Below are positions 19,090 through 32,700 of a DNA stretch of 64,000 bases, one piece after another (position 1 is the stretch's first letter; each line of letters starts with the position of its first letter). The position numbers and the translations under genes were made by a program. Origin of the DNA: Anodontia alba (taxonomy: Eukaryota > Mollusca > Bivalvia > Lucinida > Lucinidae); assembly GCA_964016985.1 (NCBI GenBank), contig OZ024834.1:85865723-85929722 (forward strand), read 5' to 3'. Below the pieces are notes generated by a model. That model was given only the letters and a program-made list of their open reading frames with translations, did not search any database and was not told the origin of the DNA.

Positions 19090-22000
19090 CTGTAATAAAT
19101 GAAAAACAACTATATACCTTATGGTAAAAGTTATACAAGAGGGCCGAGATGGCCCTGTATCGCTCAGATAATTACTAGACAAGTTTCGAGTAAATTGGCC
19201 TTCCGGTTCAAGAGAAGTTCAATTTAGATTTTCAAGATAGTGGCCATGATGGCCATCTTGAATTTCCAATGATTTTAGCTACTTTTGATCTACATCACCT
19301 CGATACTCCACTGAAGTTTCAAGTCAATGGGCATTTTGGTTCAGGAGAAAAAGTTCAAAATAGATTTTCAACGTGGCTGCTAGGGCAACCATCTTGGATT
19401 TCCGATCAGAATAATTTTAGCTATTTTTTATCTACAAGTCACCTCAATACTTCCTATCAAGTTTTGAGTCAATTGTCTTTCTGTTCAGGAGAAGAAGTTC
19501 AAAACAGATTTTCAACATGGTGACTGTGGTGGCCATATTGAATTTCTGATCAGAACAATTTAAGCAATTAAGGCTTCATTTAGGGAGAATGCTAGGACGG
19601 ATGTAAGTACATGAATGAATGAACGGACAGAAACTTTCCTAAGTCACCCATGCTATCACAGGTATGGCAACAAATATCAATACCTTAGGTTTAAGCAAGC
19701 ACTTTCTTTATCTAGAGATAAAAAAACAAGTCTTTTATCCAAAGCCATGTTCATGGTCTTGTATTTATCTTACCAGTTCATTGTAAGTTGGATGTGTGGA
19801 TTGTTTGATCACTTTGGTTTTCCTCTTGCTCTGTTTCTCTGGATCTGGTAGAAGATACATCTTCACATATGGACTAGGAAGTTCAGATCCCGTGACAGCC
19901 TAAAAAATCAGATAAAACAATTCTTTGAAGGAAAACACAAACATCAAAGATTTTAACGCTTGCCATATTAAGATAAATTAAGATGCCATGCCCACTTCTA
20001 ATTTTCAGCCAATCAGATTACTTTATCCAGGTTGATAATACAAATTCACAAACTTAATGACAAACAGTGCAGATTCAGATCAGTTGGCTTGAAGAAGCCA
20101 ACTGATCTGGATCTACACTGTTTACAGGGCATATCTGGGTTCAGCAGGACCAAGGTTAAATTAAGGAGTAGAATTTCGGGATATTTTTACATTTTGTTTT
20201 TCTTATTTCTCCACAAAAACATACAATACTCATTAGAAGTGCCTTGTATATTTCCATGGTGAACTGGCAAAAATCATCCTAGAATTCTCATCAACAATAA
20301 CCTGGGCCCAGTTCTTCCAAGCATCGTTCGCTTAACGAGCTTGTTAGTGGTCAAAATGTTAACGGTTCTAGTAAGTACAATATCTAAGTCATAAGTATTT
20401 TTGATGAAAAAATGTGAGTAGCTTTTGCAAATGCAAATGCAAAAGCTACTCACGTTTTGTTTTTCAGAAAATATTAGCATATATGTATTAATGATCAAAA
20501 TTTTAACAATACGTTAAGTAACCACATCGTTAGTTTTGAACAACTGTGCCCTGAAAAATAATGAAGTGTGAGCTGTTATTTCTTTACCCGATACACTTTT
20601 GTGACCCAGACAAAGTATCAAGAAAATACTTAAGTATCAAGGAAATACTTACAAGATCTTTGGCATGTATGACCATCACATGAAGTGTGTCTTTCACATA
20701 CTCCAGGGTCAGTTTCACCATCCCTTCACCTTTTGGTCGCTGTAATATTGGGTTTTCTGAAAATACAAAGAAAAACGACTGAGATTCTAGACTGATTCAG
20801 AGTTCAATTTTCACAAGTTATGCATCGTAGTTTTCCAAATTTAAAATTCAGGCTTTTCAGATGTATAAAGCAAAATATTAGGCTAAATTTAGGCTACTGT
20901 AACCAAAATTTTAGGGCTAAAACTAGGGATTTTAGGAGCATTTAAAAAAAAAAAAAAAAAAAATCGGTGTGATTATAACAAATATCAACATGGTTATTGT
21001 CTGTAATTCTTTTGTTCGATTTCAATATCAACTTCCAAGAGCGTAAACCTTCTTAAATTAAAGCTGAAAAACAAAACCAACTTATGAATATCTGTTTTGA
21101 TATGACATACCAGCTGATTATTTCACCATCACAGAAGAATATCTCCATCAATGGATGACATCACAAGTTATAATATTTATGACATCATTCAATATAGTGC
21201 CACTTCTGGTGTCTCTACATGTATATATACAGCCTATCTAGGAGTATTATCATAAATTTCATAGCTCTTGATAAGATGCTTTTTATTTTAAATCTAAAAG
21301 TATTGATACTTTTCTTATTTCTCCACGAAAACATGTTGTGGATACTCATTAGAAGCATCTAAGTGAGGCGCTTCTCTTTAGTACCCACAATATAACCACC
21401 GAGGCCAGCCAAAATTATTTGTGGGGGTATAATTAATCATCAATATTTCTACCTTTAATTACAATAACTGATCTACAGACTCAACCTCAGAAGAGAAGGT
21501 GCTTACATTATTGCTTACATTATTCTGCAAAAAGCAGAAAGGAGCATGAAAATTTATCAAAAAGCCAGTTTGTCAAATTTGATATTTGGCCTAATACTAC
21601 ACACTGCTGAATATGGTTTGTAAAATCACAAAGACTGTTATGCTCTCTAAATCTAAACTTTACAGGATAGTTTAATGCTTAATATTTATCATGATGGGTA
21701 AAAATTTCAGATGAAAATCTATTTTTTTTTTTTTTTTTTTTTTTTTTACCATTATTATTTTTTGTATTTAGTAAGAGGGCTTGACATGTCACTAATATTA
21801 CTTCCTAAAGAGACACTGCACAAAATAACAAACTGATTTCTGGCAGAAAACAAACAAAAAAAAAAAACAAAAAAAAAAACAAAAAAACATCAATTTGCCA
21901 TTTGCTTAACCCTTGTCATGCTGAATAAATTAAGATGCCACATCCACTTCAAATATTTAGCCAGTCAGATTGCTTGATCCAGGTTGTGGATACAAATTTG

Positions 22001-25000
22001 CATACTTAATGACAAACATTGCAGATCCTGATCAGTTGGCTTCTTCAGAAGCCAACTGATCTGGATCTACAATGTTTGCAAAGACAGGTCATATCCGGGT
22101 TCAGCAGGACAAGGGTTAATTAGCTCAGAGAGTGGTGAAGGTTAAAATAAATTCAGTATATTTCTATGAATTTTCACATTCACAAAAGCAGATATATTCA
22201 CCAAAGAAAATGTCACATTTGAGCAACTTCTTATTCCACAAAAGGCTTTTCAATAAATTATCATGGAAGCAAGGTAAAGGCTTGCCGGTCAAGTACACAG
22301 CTCCCAATGAGATGTTTTAACCAAAATGTACTAAAATTTTTGTGTCAAAAATATCTCCTATAATGTGAACATGCTTCAAAAATTGTTTCAGTTATGAAAC
22401 TAAATGAATAAAAATCTTCGTACACTAATTTCTATGTAGAAAAAAGGAAGTGCACAAATTTATGTGTAAATTTACTAACGCTCTTAACCTGAGATTTTAA
22501 AAACATGGAAAAGCATGAAATCTGAGAAATTATATTTTGAGGAATATTTCTGGCCCAAGGGTGTACCTTAGAAGCTGGTGTATACAATGGAAATAGTAAG
22601 TACAAATACAAATCATGTCACAAGAAATGGCCTCAGAGAGTGAAGGCTCCGACTGATTTGTTCACTTGTGCAAACTGATATGTTGTTTACTCCTGCAGTC
22701 TGACATGTTCTTGAATCACCGAGTAGAAATGTTACAGCCCAGTCAACCCAAAAGGGTCATGTCGAGCACAGTCAGTTAACCTATTCACATTGTTCTTGGA
22801 TAAACTTAGTCCTCTAAGCAGTTAATCAGTACTTGTGCACATACTTTCACCAGTAACTGACAACTGCCCTTCTTGAATCGGTGGAAGGGGGAGAATGACC
22901 CTAGAAATTATTCCACGACCAATCTCCACAGAAATTATGTGGCTGAGCTGGGGTTCGAACCCACAACCCCTGAATCTGCAGAGATTAGGACTACAAAAAA
23001 AAGTATTACAGGATATAATGGATGACATTAGCGGGTAATCTAGACAAGGGAAATAACTGCCTAATTTTGCAAAATTGGTTACTGTCCTCACTTAGATTGG
23101 TTAATGGAGATAATTCACTTACATTCCCCATCTTATGAGTAAATTACCTGATTTTAAGGAAAGGAAGTAATCAATTCTATAAAGGAAGGCAACTGCAAAC
23201 TAACCATCAATGTTGGGAAGGGAAGTAACCAAATCAGCAAAGGCAGGCAACTAATGCTTCCCATTCCAAAATTGGTTACTTCCCTTTCTTACAGTTATCA
23301 AGCTAGGAACTTAACTCATAGTTCTTACTAACCATAATGTATAGGGTATTTATTGCATCTTTAAATGTGTAGCAGGACTATATTAAAGTGTAATGGAGTA
23401 ATATTTTGAGGTGAAATCTACAAATACTGTAAAACGCTTAAGGCTTAGCTTGCCTGGTAAAAATTTCAGCAGACAACATTTTGAAATACTTTTCTTATTT
23501 TTCCTAGAAAACTGGCTTTGACATTTTATGCAAATTGTCTCCTACAGTCTATTTTCTTAGAAAAATAAGAAAAATATCATCAATTTGTAAGCCAAATATA
23601 AGATAAAGGTTCGTATCTTTGGTATCAAAACTTTAGCAGTTTTAAGAGAAAAATCATTGTGCCACAATTTCATTTTGGTACTTTCATAAGTTTTAACCCT
23701 TAAACTGCCAATCACAACAATTGTCGTCTGCTTTGTTATCTGCTTGTGATTTCAAAAGTCATTTTTGCAGACAGTGTGGACCCAGGTCAAACTGCTCCTC
23801 TAGGAGCAGTCTGATCAGGGTCCACACTGTTTGCCTGCATGCAAAAATAGGTTTGAAAAGTTTGCAAGAATATTTAGCAGACGACATAAACAGACAACAT
23901 TTTCAGATGCAGGTTTTCTTGGCATTTTAAGGGTTAAAAACAGATATAAATGTACCGAAAACTGAATTTTGGCAGACTTATCATTACCACCAACAGTGCC
24001 AAAATTAAGCTATGGTAAATGTCTGAAAATTTTGTACATGAAAGTCATTGACAAACTGGCAAATGCAAACAGTGCAGACCCAGATCAGACTGCTCCTGAA
24101 GGAGCAGTCTGATCAGGGTCTACACTGTTGCCGATCCACTAAGTGTTTTAAGAAACAACTACATAAAAAGAAGAATTCAGGCCAAAAAAGTATGGAAAAA
24201 AGTGCTCAAAATTTTAGGACATTTATCGTATTGCCAAATATAAGTATTTTACAGTACACAATCTAGAAGGTGACAGAAACAAAGCCTCACCAAGAGATTT
24301 AGATTTACGCTGACTCTCTGACCATACAAAGATACAGAAAGATTATACTAGAAAGCTATTGACCAGGGCCTAGTTGTTCAACGCTAACAACATCGTTAAT
24401 TAACGATTCGTTAAAATTACATCGAGTGATACACAAATATGCTGAAATTTTTTGCTGAAAAAATGTGAGTAGCTTTTGCAGTGCAAAAGCTACTCACATT
24501 TTTTCAGCAAAAAATATCAGAATATTGTATATTGAATCCGCTAAAACAGTTAACAAAATGATCCTTAACGAGCTTGTTAAGTTAACGACACTTTGAACAA
24601 CTGGGCCCAGAGTTTCATGGACAAAAGTTCTTGCCACATCATGAAAACATGCCTATATAATTTTGAACCCCTTAAACCCCACTTTTATATAGTAAATCTG
24701 TGTTTACAGGCATATACATTATTTTTCTTATTTTTGCTTAAAAACATAGATTGTGGGCACTCGTTAGAACCGCCTCGCCGAGGCAGTTCTAACAAGTACC
24801 CACAATCTATGTTTTGTTTGTTTGTGTTGAGGTTTTATGGCCCAGTCAACCCAATGGGATCATGTCGAGCGTGGTCAGTTTACCTAACCACACATTTACC
24901 GGTACTGGGCAGGCTTAGTTCTCTATTAAAGTGGTTAACCAGTAATGTGCACATTCTTTCACCAGAAACTGACAACTGCCCTTCTTGAATCAGCGGAAGG

Positions 25001-26633
25001 GAGAGAATGACCATAGAAAATATTTCATGATCAATCTCCACAAAAGAATGTTGCTGACCTCGGCGGGGGTTGAACCCGCGGCCTCCTGGTCTCCAGTCGG
25101 ACGGCGCATCCAACTGAGCCACCGAGGCTGGCCACAATCTATGTTTTAAGCAGAGATATGAAAAATATCAGAATTTTTTTATCTGAAAATTTTCATTTTT
25201 TTTTTTTGGTGGTAAAATTTTCAGTATATTTGAATAGGCATGTTTTCATAATGATGAATCTAGACAAACATAATGTTATAAGCCTAACTATTCAGACCCT
25301 ATAACTCCTCCACGTTCTTATCCTAAAATTTGAACAAGTGCATTTAACTATCTGGAGTTGTGCATAAAAATTGCTGGCTAAAACAAACAGTGCAGACCCT
25401 GATCAAATTGCTCCTTGAGCTGGGTCAGCACTCATTGCTCTCACCTGACTATCCAAATATTTAGGATAAACATTGTAATCATATCTCTGGATTAGTAGGG
25501 TATTTTTTTTTTTTTTTCCATAACAACATACACTTCAAGAGAGACAACTCTTTTTAATTGTTTTTACCTCCCTTCTGAAAAGGGGTCTACTCAAAAGGAA
25601 AGCAAACTCTTTCCTTTTGAGAGTAGCCCCTTTTAGAAGGGATCTGGTGTACAGGAAAGCAAACAGGAAGTCACAAAAGTTGTTTCCCTTGTAAAACTGG
25701 CAGGAACTCCACCACATGTATCAAGTTCCCCTAAATTACATTTTATCATAATAAGAATGAGAAAGAGCAATGCTAATAAATGACAAATTTTCTAACTACC
25801 GTATTTGCCTAAAGTATTGGGACACCTTATCTACTTACCATACTTGTCCTAAAATTTGAAATAGTCCATTCTACTAGTTCTTGATGTGTCTAAAATATTG
25901 CTGTATGTCTGGCAAACAGTGCAGACCCTGATCAGATGCCGCAAACTGTGGCATCTTCTCTGGGTCTACACTGTTTGCAAATGCCTATCTGTCCCAACAC
26001 TTAGGGTTATTACGGTAGATTCTTTAGTGCTTCTTTAAGTTTAACCATCCCTACATACATGTAATCAGGAAGAAATGTACAGAGACCTCAAGGGAACTAG
26101 ATATTCTTTCAAAGGAGGGGAGGCAACTCTGTCAAAACTTTTTTTGCCTCCCTTCTGGAAAGGGACTTCTCTAAAATGAAAGACTTTGCTCCTAAGGAGA
26201 GTAAAGCTAACAGAAAGCCACAAAAGCTTTCTCCCCAATAAAAAATGGTAGAAAATCTCCCAAGTGTATTCAGTTCTCATAAAATCAAATTTTAGCTTGA
26301 AATTCAGAATTTTTCTTAAATACAAGTAGGAGTGCTTTGTAACTAGATGTATTTTACTTTGTAATTTTCTCACTGTATGAGTCTAATTTTCAGCCAGTCA
26401 GAAAACTTGATTTAGACTGTTGATATAAATTCACATACTTAATGGTAAATAGTGCAGATCCAGATCAGATGGCTTCTGAAGAAGCCAACTGATCTGGATC
26501 TACACTGTTTGCAAATGCAGGACATATCCGGGTTCAGCAGAGCTAGGGTTAATACCTAACATATGCTAATTAAAACTTAGCAGATAACATATTTTGTTTT
26601 CTTCTTTCCCCCCTCGCACCCCCCCACCCCCTT

Positions 26634-26701
<68 letters not shown>

Positions 26702-29700
26702 GAAAACAGGGTTTGTTATTTTATGCAAGATCATTTGCATGAAATTTTTAACCCAACTGCTTGGGACAATAAAAAAAAAGTTCCTTCACAGGAAGAGTAA
26801 TTAATTAGAACAATAAAGACATCATAAAAGAAAATATATCATCAATTTGTCATCTGCTGAAGTTGCATACACAGTGCTAAAGATAAGATTTTTAATTTTT
26901 GATTCATGATTCCATCTTAACACATTAATCATTTAATAAATAGTTGACTTGAAAAAAAAAAAATAAATGGAGAAACCATTTATTAAGATGTCCTATTCAA
27001 CAAAAACTAAGCTAACAAGGAATAATCTTTAAGCTCACCTCTGACTTTTGGTAAAGTGAGTCTTTCTTTCTGAGCTTCCTGTTCATCTCGCAGTAATGGA
27101 TGGAAAAATGTGTAAACAAGATCACTCTGAAATCAACATAAATAAAAGTTGTTTTAACAATCGCATACTCCTTAACCCTTGTCCTGCTGAATAAATTAAG
27201 ATGCCACACCTTTTCAAATTTTCAGCCAATCAGATTACTTGATCCAGATTGTTGATATAAGTTCACATACTGAATGGCAAACAGTGCAGATCCAGATCAG
27301 TTGGCTTCTTAGAAGCCAACTGATCTAGATCTGCACTGTTTGCAAAGGCAGGGTATATCCAGGTTCAGCAGGACAAGGGTTAAAAAATAATACTTTCTAT
27401 TATTTCCTTTCCTTTTGAAATATTGCTTCCAGTTTCAAATTTATTGTTTGAAGTTAAAACAAGATGTGTTTGTGAAACATGAACATGTCCCTGGGCCAAG
27501 GTCAATTTTTTCTATAAAGTAGGTCACAGGTCAAGGCCACAGGTCAAAATTCTTTGTATGAGTGGGAAGCCCTTGTCAGAAGAAACCTACATGCCAAATA
27601 TGAAGGCTCTATTTGAAACAGTTCAAAAGTTCAAAATGTTTTGTATGAGTATGAAGCCCTTGTCACAAGGAACCTACATGCCAAATATAAAGTTCTACCT
27701 CAAACGGTTCAAAGATGACCAATGTTAAAGTTGTCCAACCAACAAATAGACTTTAAAGTAGGTCACAGGTCAATTAACAAACAGACAGGGCAAAAACAAT
27801 ATGTCCCCGCTATCACTATTGGGGACATAAAATGTGACAACAAAAGGCTCAACTCTAGATAAAAGAGGTGTCACAATGGATATTTTGCTTAATTCTTCAT
27901 GAAAATGTGGGAATTCGTTAAAATCACCTCTGTATTTGTAATATTTGTTTTCTGGAAAATGCTCCCTTTATGAAAGTATATGGTTTGTTTGTTTGTGTTG
28001 AGGTTTTACTGCCCAGTCAACCCATTGGGGTCATGTCGAGCGCGGTCAGTTTACCTAACCACACGTTTACTGGGCAGGCGTAGTCCTCTAAGCGGTTAAC
28101 CAGTATTGTGCACATTCTTTCGCCAGAAACTGACAACTGCCCTTCTTGAATCAGCGGGAAGGGAGAGAATGACAGTAGAAAATATTTCACGATCAATCTC
28201 CATGAAAGAATACTGCCGACCTCGGCGGGGGTTGAACCCACGACCTCCTGGTCTCCAGTCGGACGTCGCATCCAAATGAGCCACCGAGGCCGATATTTGT
28301 TCTTATTTCTTCATGAAAAAATACAGCTTCTTATATTACTCACATGAGATATTTCTGGTGATGTTCCAAACAGTTCATGGAGAAATTTCTCTATTTCTAG
28401 CTTACGCATTTCAGCAACAGCTTTTATATGACTCCGCCCCAGAATAACCCTGAAATAAAGAATATAAACAACATCAGTACAAGTAAACAAATGGTGATTT
28501 GGTAGATTTTAACTTGGGAAAACCACTGCTTCTGTATACTTAATGCCTAGCACTCTAGGTAAAAAATTCAGTAGATGACATTTTGAAATATTTTTTCTTA
28601 TTTTTTCTAGAAAACAGGTTTTGATATTTCATGCAAATTGTCACCATTGGAAACAATTTGCATGAAATATCAAATCCTGTTTTCTGGGAGAAAGAAGAAA
28701 AATATTAGCAATTTGTTGTCTGCTGAATTAGCCCAGACAATAGTAAAAATTAAACAATGACGACACTGATAACATAGCTCTAAAGAGGAGGTTTTATTTC
28801 TCTATGAAAATGTATGTTGTCGGTACTCAATGGAAAAAATGCACACACACGCGGGTGTGCACACACACACACACACACACAAATTGCTGGCAGTTTTCTT
28901 ATTTCTTCATTAAACCATATGCAGCACATCACGAAAACATGCCTACATAATTTTGACCCCCTTAAACCCCACTTTTATATAGTAAAACTGGGGTTTACAG
29001 GGGTATACATTATTTTTCTTATTTCTGCTCAAAAACATAGATTGTGGGTACTCGTTAGAACCGCCTCTGCGAGGCGGTTCTAACGAGTACCCACAATCTA
29101 TGTTTTGAGCAGAAATATGAAAAATATTTAAAGTTTTTGTCTGAAAATTTTCAATTTTTCGGTGATTTTCAGTATATTTGAATAGGCATGTTTTCGTAAT
29201 GAGCATCTCACTATCAAAATTCTGTCGGCATGACATTGAGTATAAGAACTGTTGTGAAATAAGACAAGAAAAATGCTTAACGGCATTATGAGAAGGTTTT
29301 TTAAATAATAAAGTAAGAGTTGTCTCTCTTGCATGTGAAACAACTACTGGTCCTCCTCTTCATCCCTACCAAATATGAAAGCAATCCATCGAAGCATAAA
29401 GCTAACATATAACTTTGAAAAAAGGTTAACCAAAAGGTAAACCTCGGAAGAGACATGACGCCCACCCGCCCGACGCCCGCCAGACGTCCGCCCAGACATC
29501 GCTATTTTTAAGAATAATTTTTTAAAAACCTGTCCAAAAATGTATATGATACTTCAGTTTATTTGTAGTGCTACTTAAAACTGATATAAACATGGCTACC
29601 ACAAAACCCAGACTTGATTATAAATTTATACTGATTATAAATTTATACTGAAATGATCATGGCTGCAATCAATATACACTTTATACCAGCATAAGCACAA

Positions 29701-32700
29701 CTGCAATCAGCTTAGACTCTTAATATCGAATTTATACTAACATAAACCTAGCTGCCATTACTTTACATGTAGTTTCATAAAATTAAAGTTATACTGACAT
29801 AAACATTGCTGCCATTAACTCATATTTCGATTTATACTGACATAAACATTGTTGTCATTAACTTAGTTTCTTAAAATAATTTATACAGACATAAATAAGA
29901 CTGCCAATAACTTGTTTCCTCAAAATTAAAATTATACTGACAAAAACAAGGCTGCCATTAACTTAGTTTCTTAAAATCAATTTATACTGTATTGATATAA
30001 ACAAGGCTACCATTAACTTAGTTTCTTAAAATTGAATGGATGCTTACAATACTGCAATAAATAAGGCTGCCATTAACTTGGTTCATCTAAATTAATTTTA
30101 TACTGGCATAATTTATACTGACATAAAACATGGCTGCCATCAAACTTGATTCTGACCATTATAATCATACTGACAAAACAACTGACATAAATATGACTGG
30201 ATTCAAACTATTCTTGATATTGTAACTGTACATACACATGTCTGCTAACAACCTAGATGCTTAATAATATTTGAAAATTAGAAAAAAAAAAAAAAGCATT
30301 CAAGAGAGAGGGAGAAATTTCAGATCATTCAGTCTACATTAGGCAAACAAAAGCAAATAAAAGAAGTGAAAAGTTAACACATAAAGTGTGACATCTTTTC
30401 ATTCACACAGAAAGAAAAATCAAAGTACTGAGAGTGCTGATGGGGCAGTTTCCTGAAATTCTATTTCCCTCTAGAACTAACTGGGATTTACAATGAAATA
30501 AAAAAAAAAAAAAAAAAAAAAAGCCACATATAAACGGTATACAAATTTATTCCTAAAATGTAACCTGAAAGCAGAAAGTAATGCATGTCCCACTGACTTT
30601 TTTGGGTTTTTTTTTTAACATTTTGCAGATTTGGTAACTTGATATAGATTGTCCCTTTTTGTAGAAAAAGGGTCCTATTTGGTGTTTAGTAGGACCATGG
30701 CTTGGGTTACACTTTTTACCCAAATCTGTAGATTTGGTGTGTTTTACTAGAGTATTTGTACCGCTATTGTACTATTGTACTAAATATGATTAAAATATTA
30801 TTTCTTCAAATGTTTAAAGATTTCTTTGGTTTTGTTTATTTATTCTCTATTTATAAGCAACAAAAATTATAAGGCTAAAATGTCTGAATGCAGAATTTAG
30901 CATTATCAGCATCAGCAGAGAACTATTTACTTGGTAGTTATTAGGTTGGTAGTAAGGAAAATGGATTGTTGAAATGTGGTATGTTAAATCTGGTGGCGGT
31001 TTGGCATCTGCCCCCAATCAGGGAGGTATTACAAATTGTAAAGAAAATAAGGCAAAGTATTGCAAAGCAATTAAGCTGATGAGTAGATGAAGCAGATATC
31101 AAAATTTGGAAAGCCTTAGGCTTACCTTAGAGGAGATATACCCTAACATTTCTTCTAAGATCAATGTATAGGTCACCATGACCTATTTTTGGTACATGAC
31201 ACACCTTTACATTGGCTGTAACCATACACATGTCATATACATAGCCATATCAGGCCATATATCATGAGAGAAATGCCCCAGACAATTTTTTTCTGTAATA
31301 TATGAGGTCAATATATAGGTTGCTTTGTTTGTGTTGAGGTTTTACGGCCCAGTCAACCCAATGGGGTCATGTCGAGCACTGTCAGTTTACCTAACCACAC
31401 GTTTACTGGGCAAACTTAGTCCTCCAAGTGGTTAATCAGTATTGTGCACATTCTTTCACCAGAAACTGACAATTGCCCTTCTTGAATCAGCGGACGGGAG
31501 AGAATGACCATAGAAAATATTTCATGATCAATCTCCACGAAAGAATGTTGCCGACCTCGGCGGGAGTCGAACCCACGACCTCCTGGTCTCCAGTCAGATG
31601 CGCATCCAACTGAGCCACCGAGGCCAACCAATATATAGGTTGCAGTGACCTACTTTTGTTATCAGTGAAACCATTTTCACTAGGTGTATCCCTAGACAAA
31701 CTGGGTGAGCCCAAGGCACAAGTTCAAGAGATGTGACAAATTGTTTTAAATCTTTTCTACACTTGTTCATTGAAATAAAATCATTACAGGGCTTATTTTC
31801 ATTGTTTATATATATAAATATATGGCCCCATACCAGGCATCAGGGCCAGAAAAAAAATGGATGTGGTACTGAATGATTGTCATCCTAGGGAAAGTATATT
31901 ATATACAGAAAATTTAGCTGAAATCTGTCCAATGGTATTCAGAATAGTGTACCCAGAGTTGACCTTTCTGAACCCGACCCATGCCCTGAGAGGCTGGTGC
32001 CAAAAAGTGGTGTTGTAAACTGCAAGCTGAACATTAAGATGAATAGAAACACCTGAAAACTTTACTGCCATTTTTTAAAGGAGTATAACTTTTGCACTCA
32101 GGAAGTTGCCCTGAAACATTTAAAAAATGGGAGCTACTTTTAACCCTAGTCCTGCTGTTGGATATGTCCTACCTTTGCAAACAGTGTAGGTCCAGATCAG
32201 TTGGCTTCTGAAGAAGCCAACTGATCTGGATCTGCACTGTTTGCCATTAAGTATGCCAATATCAACTATCTGAATCAAGTATTCTGATTGGCTGAAAATT
32301 AGAAATGGGCGTGGCAATTTATTCAGCTGGTAAGGGTTAAAGGAAAGGTTTTAAGCACAGATGGAGCAAATTATTTCCAAATTCTCTTCTTTAATAGTAG
32401 CCCCCACTGAGACGGGAGGCAAATATTTCTATGTCAAGAGTTATTTTTCTTGGGGATGAACCGATTATCATTAAGTCTTTTCAGTCACATGCATTAACCT
32501 ATTCAGTCCATGGGACCAAAACAGGAAGAGTTGAAAACAGTGTAACTCTAAATGATATGGCCCAATTTTTTGTAACAATCTCACTGTCTGCTGTTCTCTT
32601 TGTTATTATTTGTCAAGCACCCATTACTAAAATAGTGGACCTGTCCAAATTCAAGGAATGAACAGTCCATTTTAGCTATCTAGGATGAAAGAGTTGAGAT

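Noticed and set aside
24880..25137. Recurrent peptide of the type [20 protein letters not shown] in many frames
   Set aside because: It is the antisense-independent reading of SINE-A copies; it varies with each copy and is broken by frameshifts, as expected for a non-coding SINE.
26594..26800. 68-codon frame with Thr-His repeats
   Set aside because: It is the (CA)n microsatellite.
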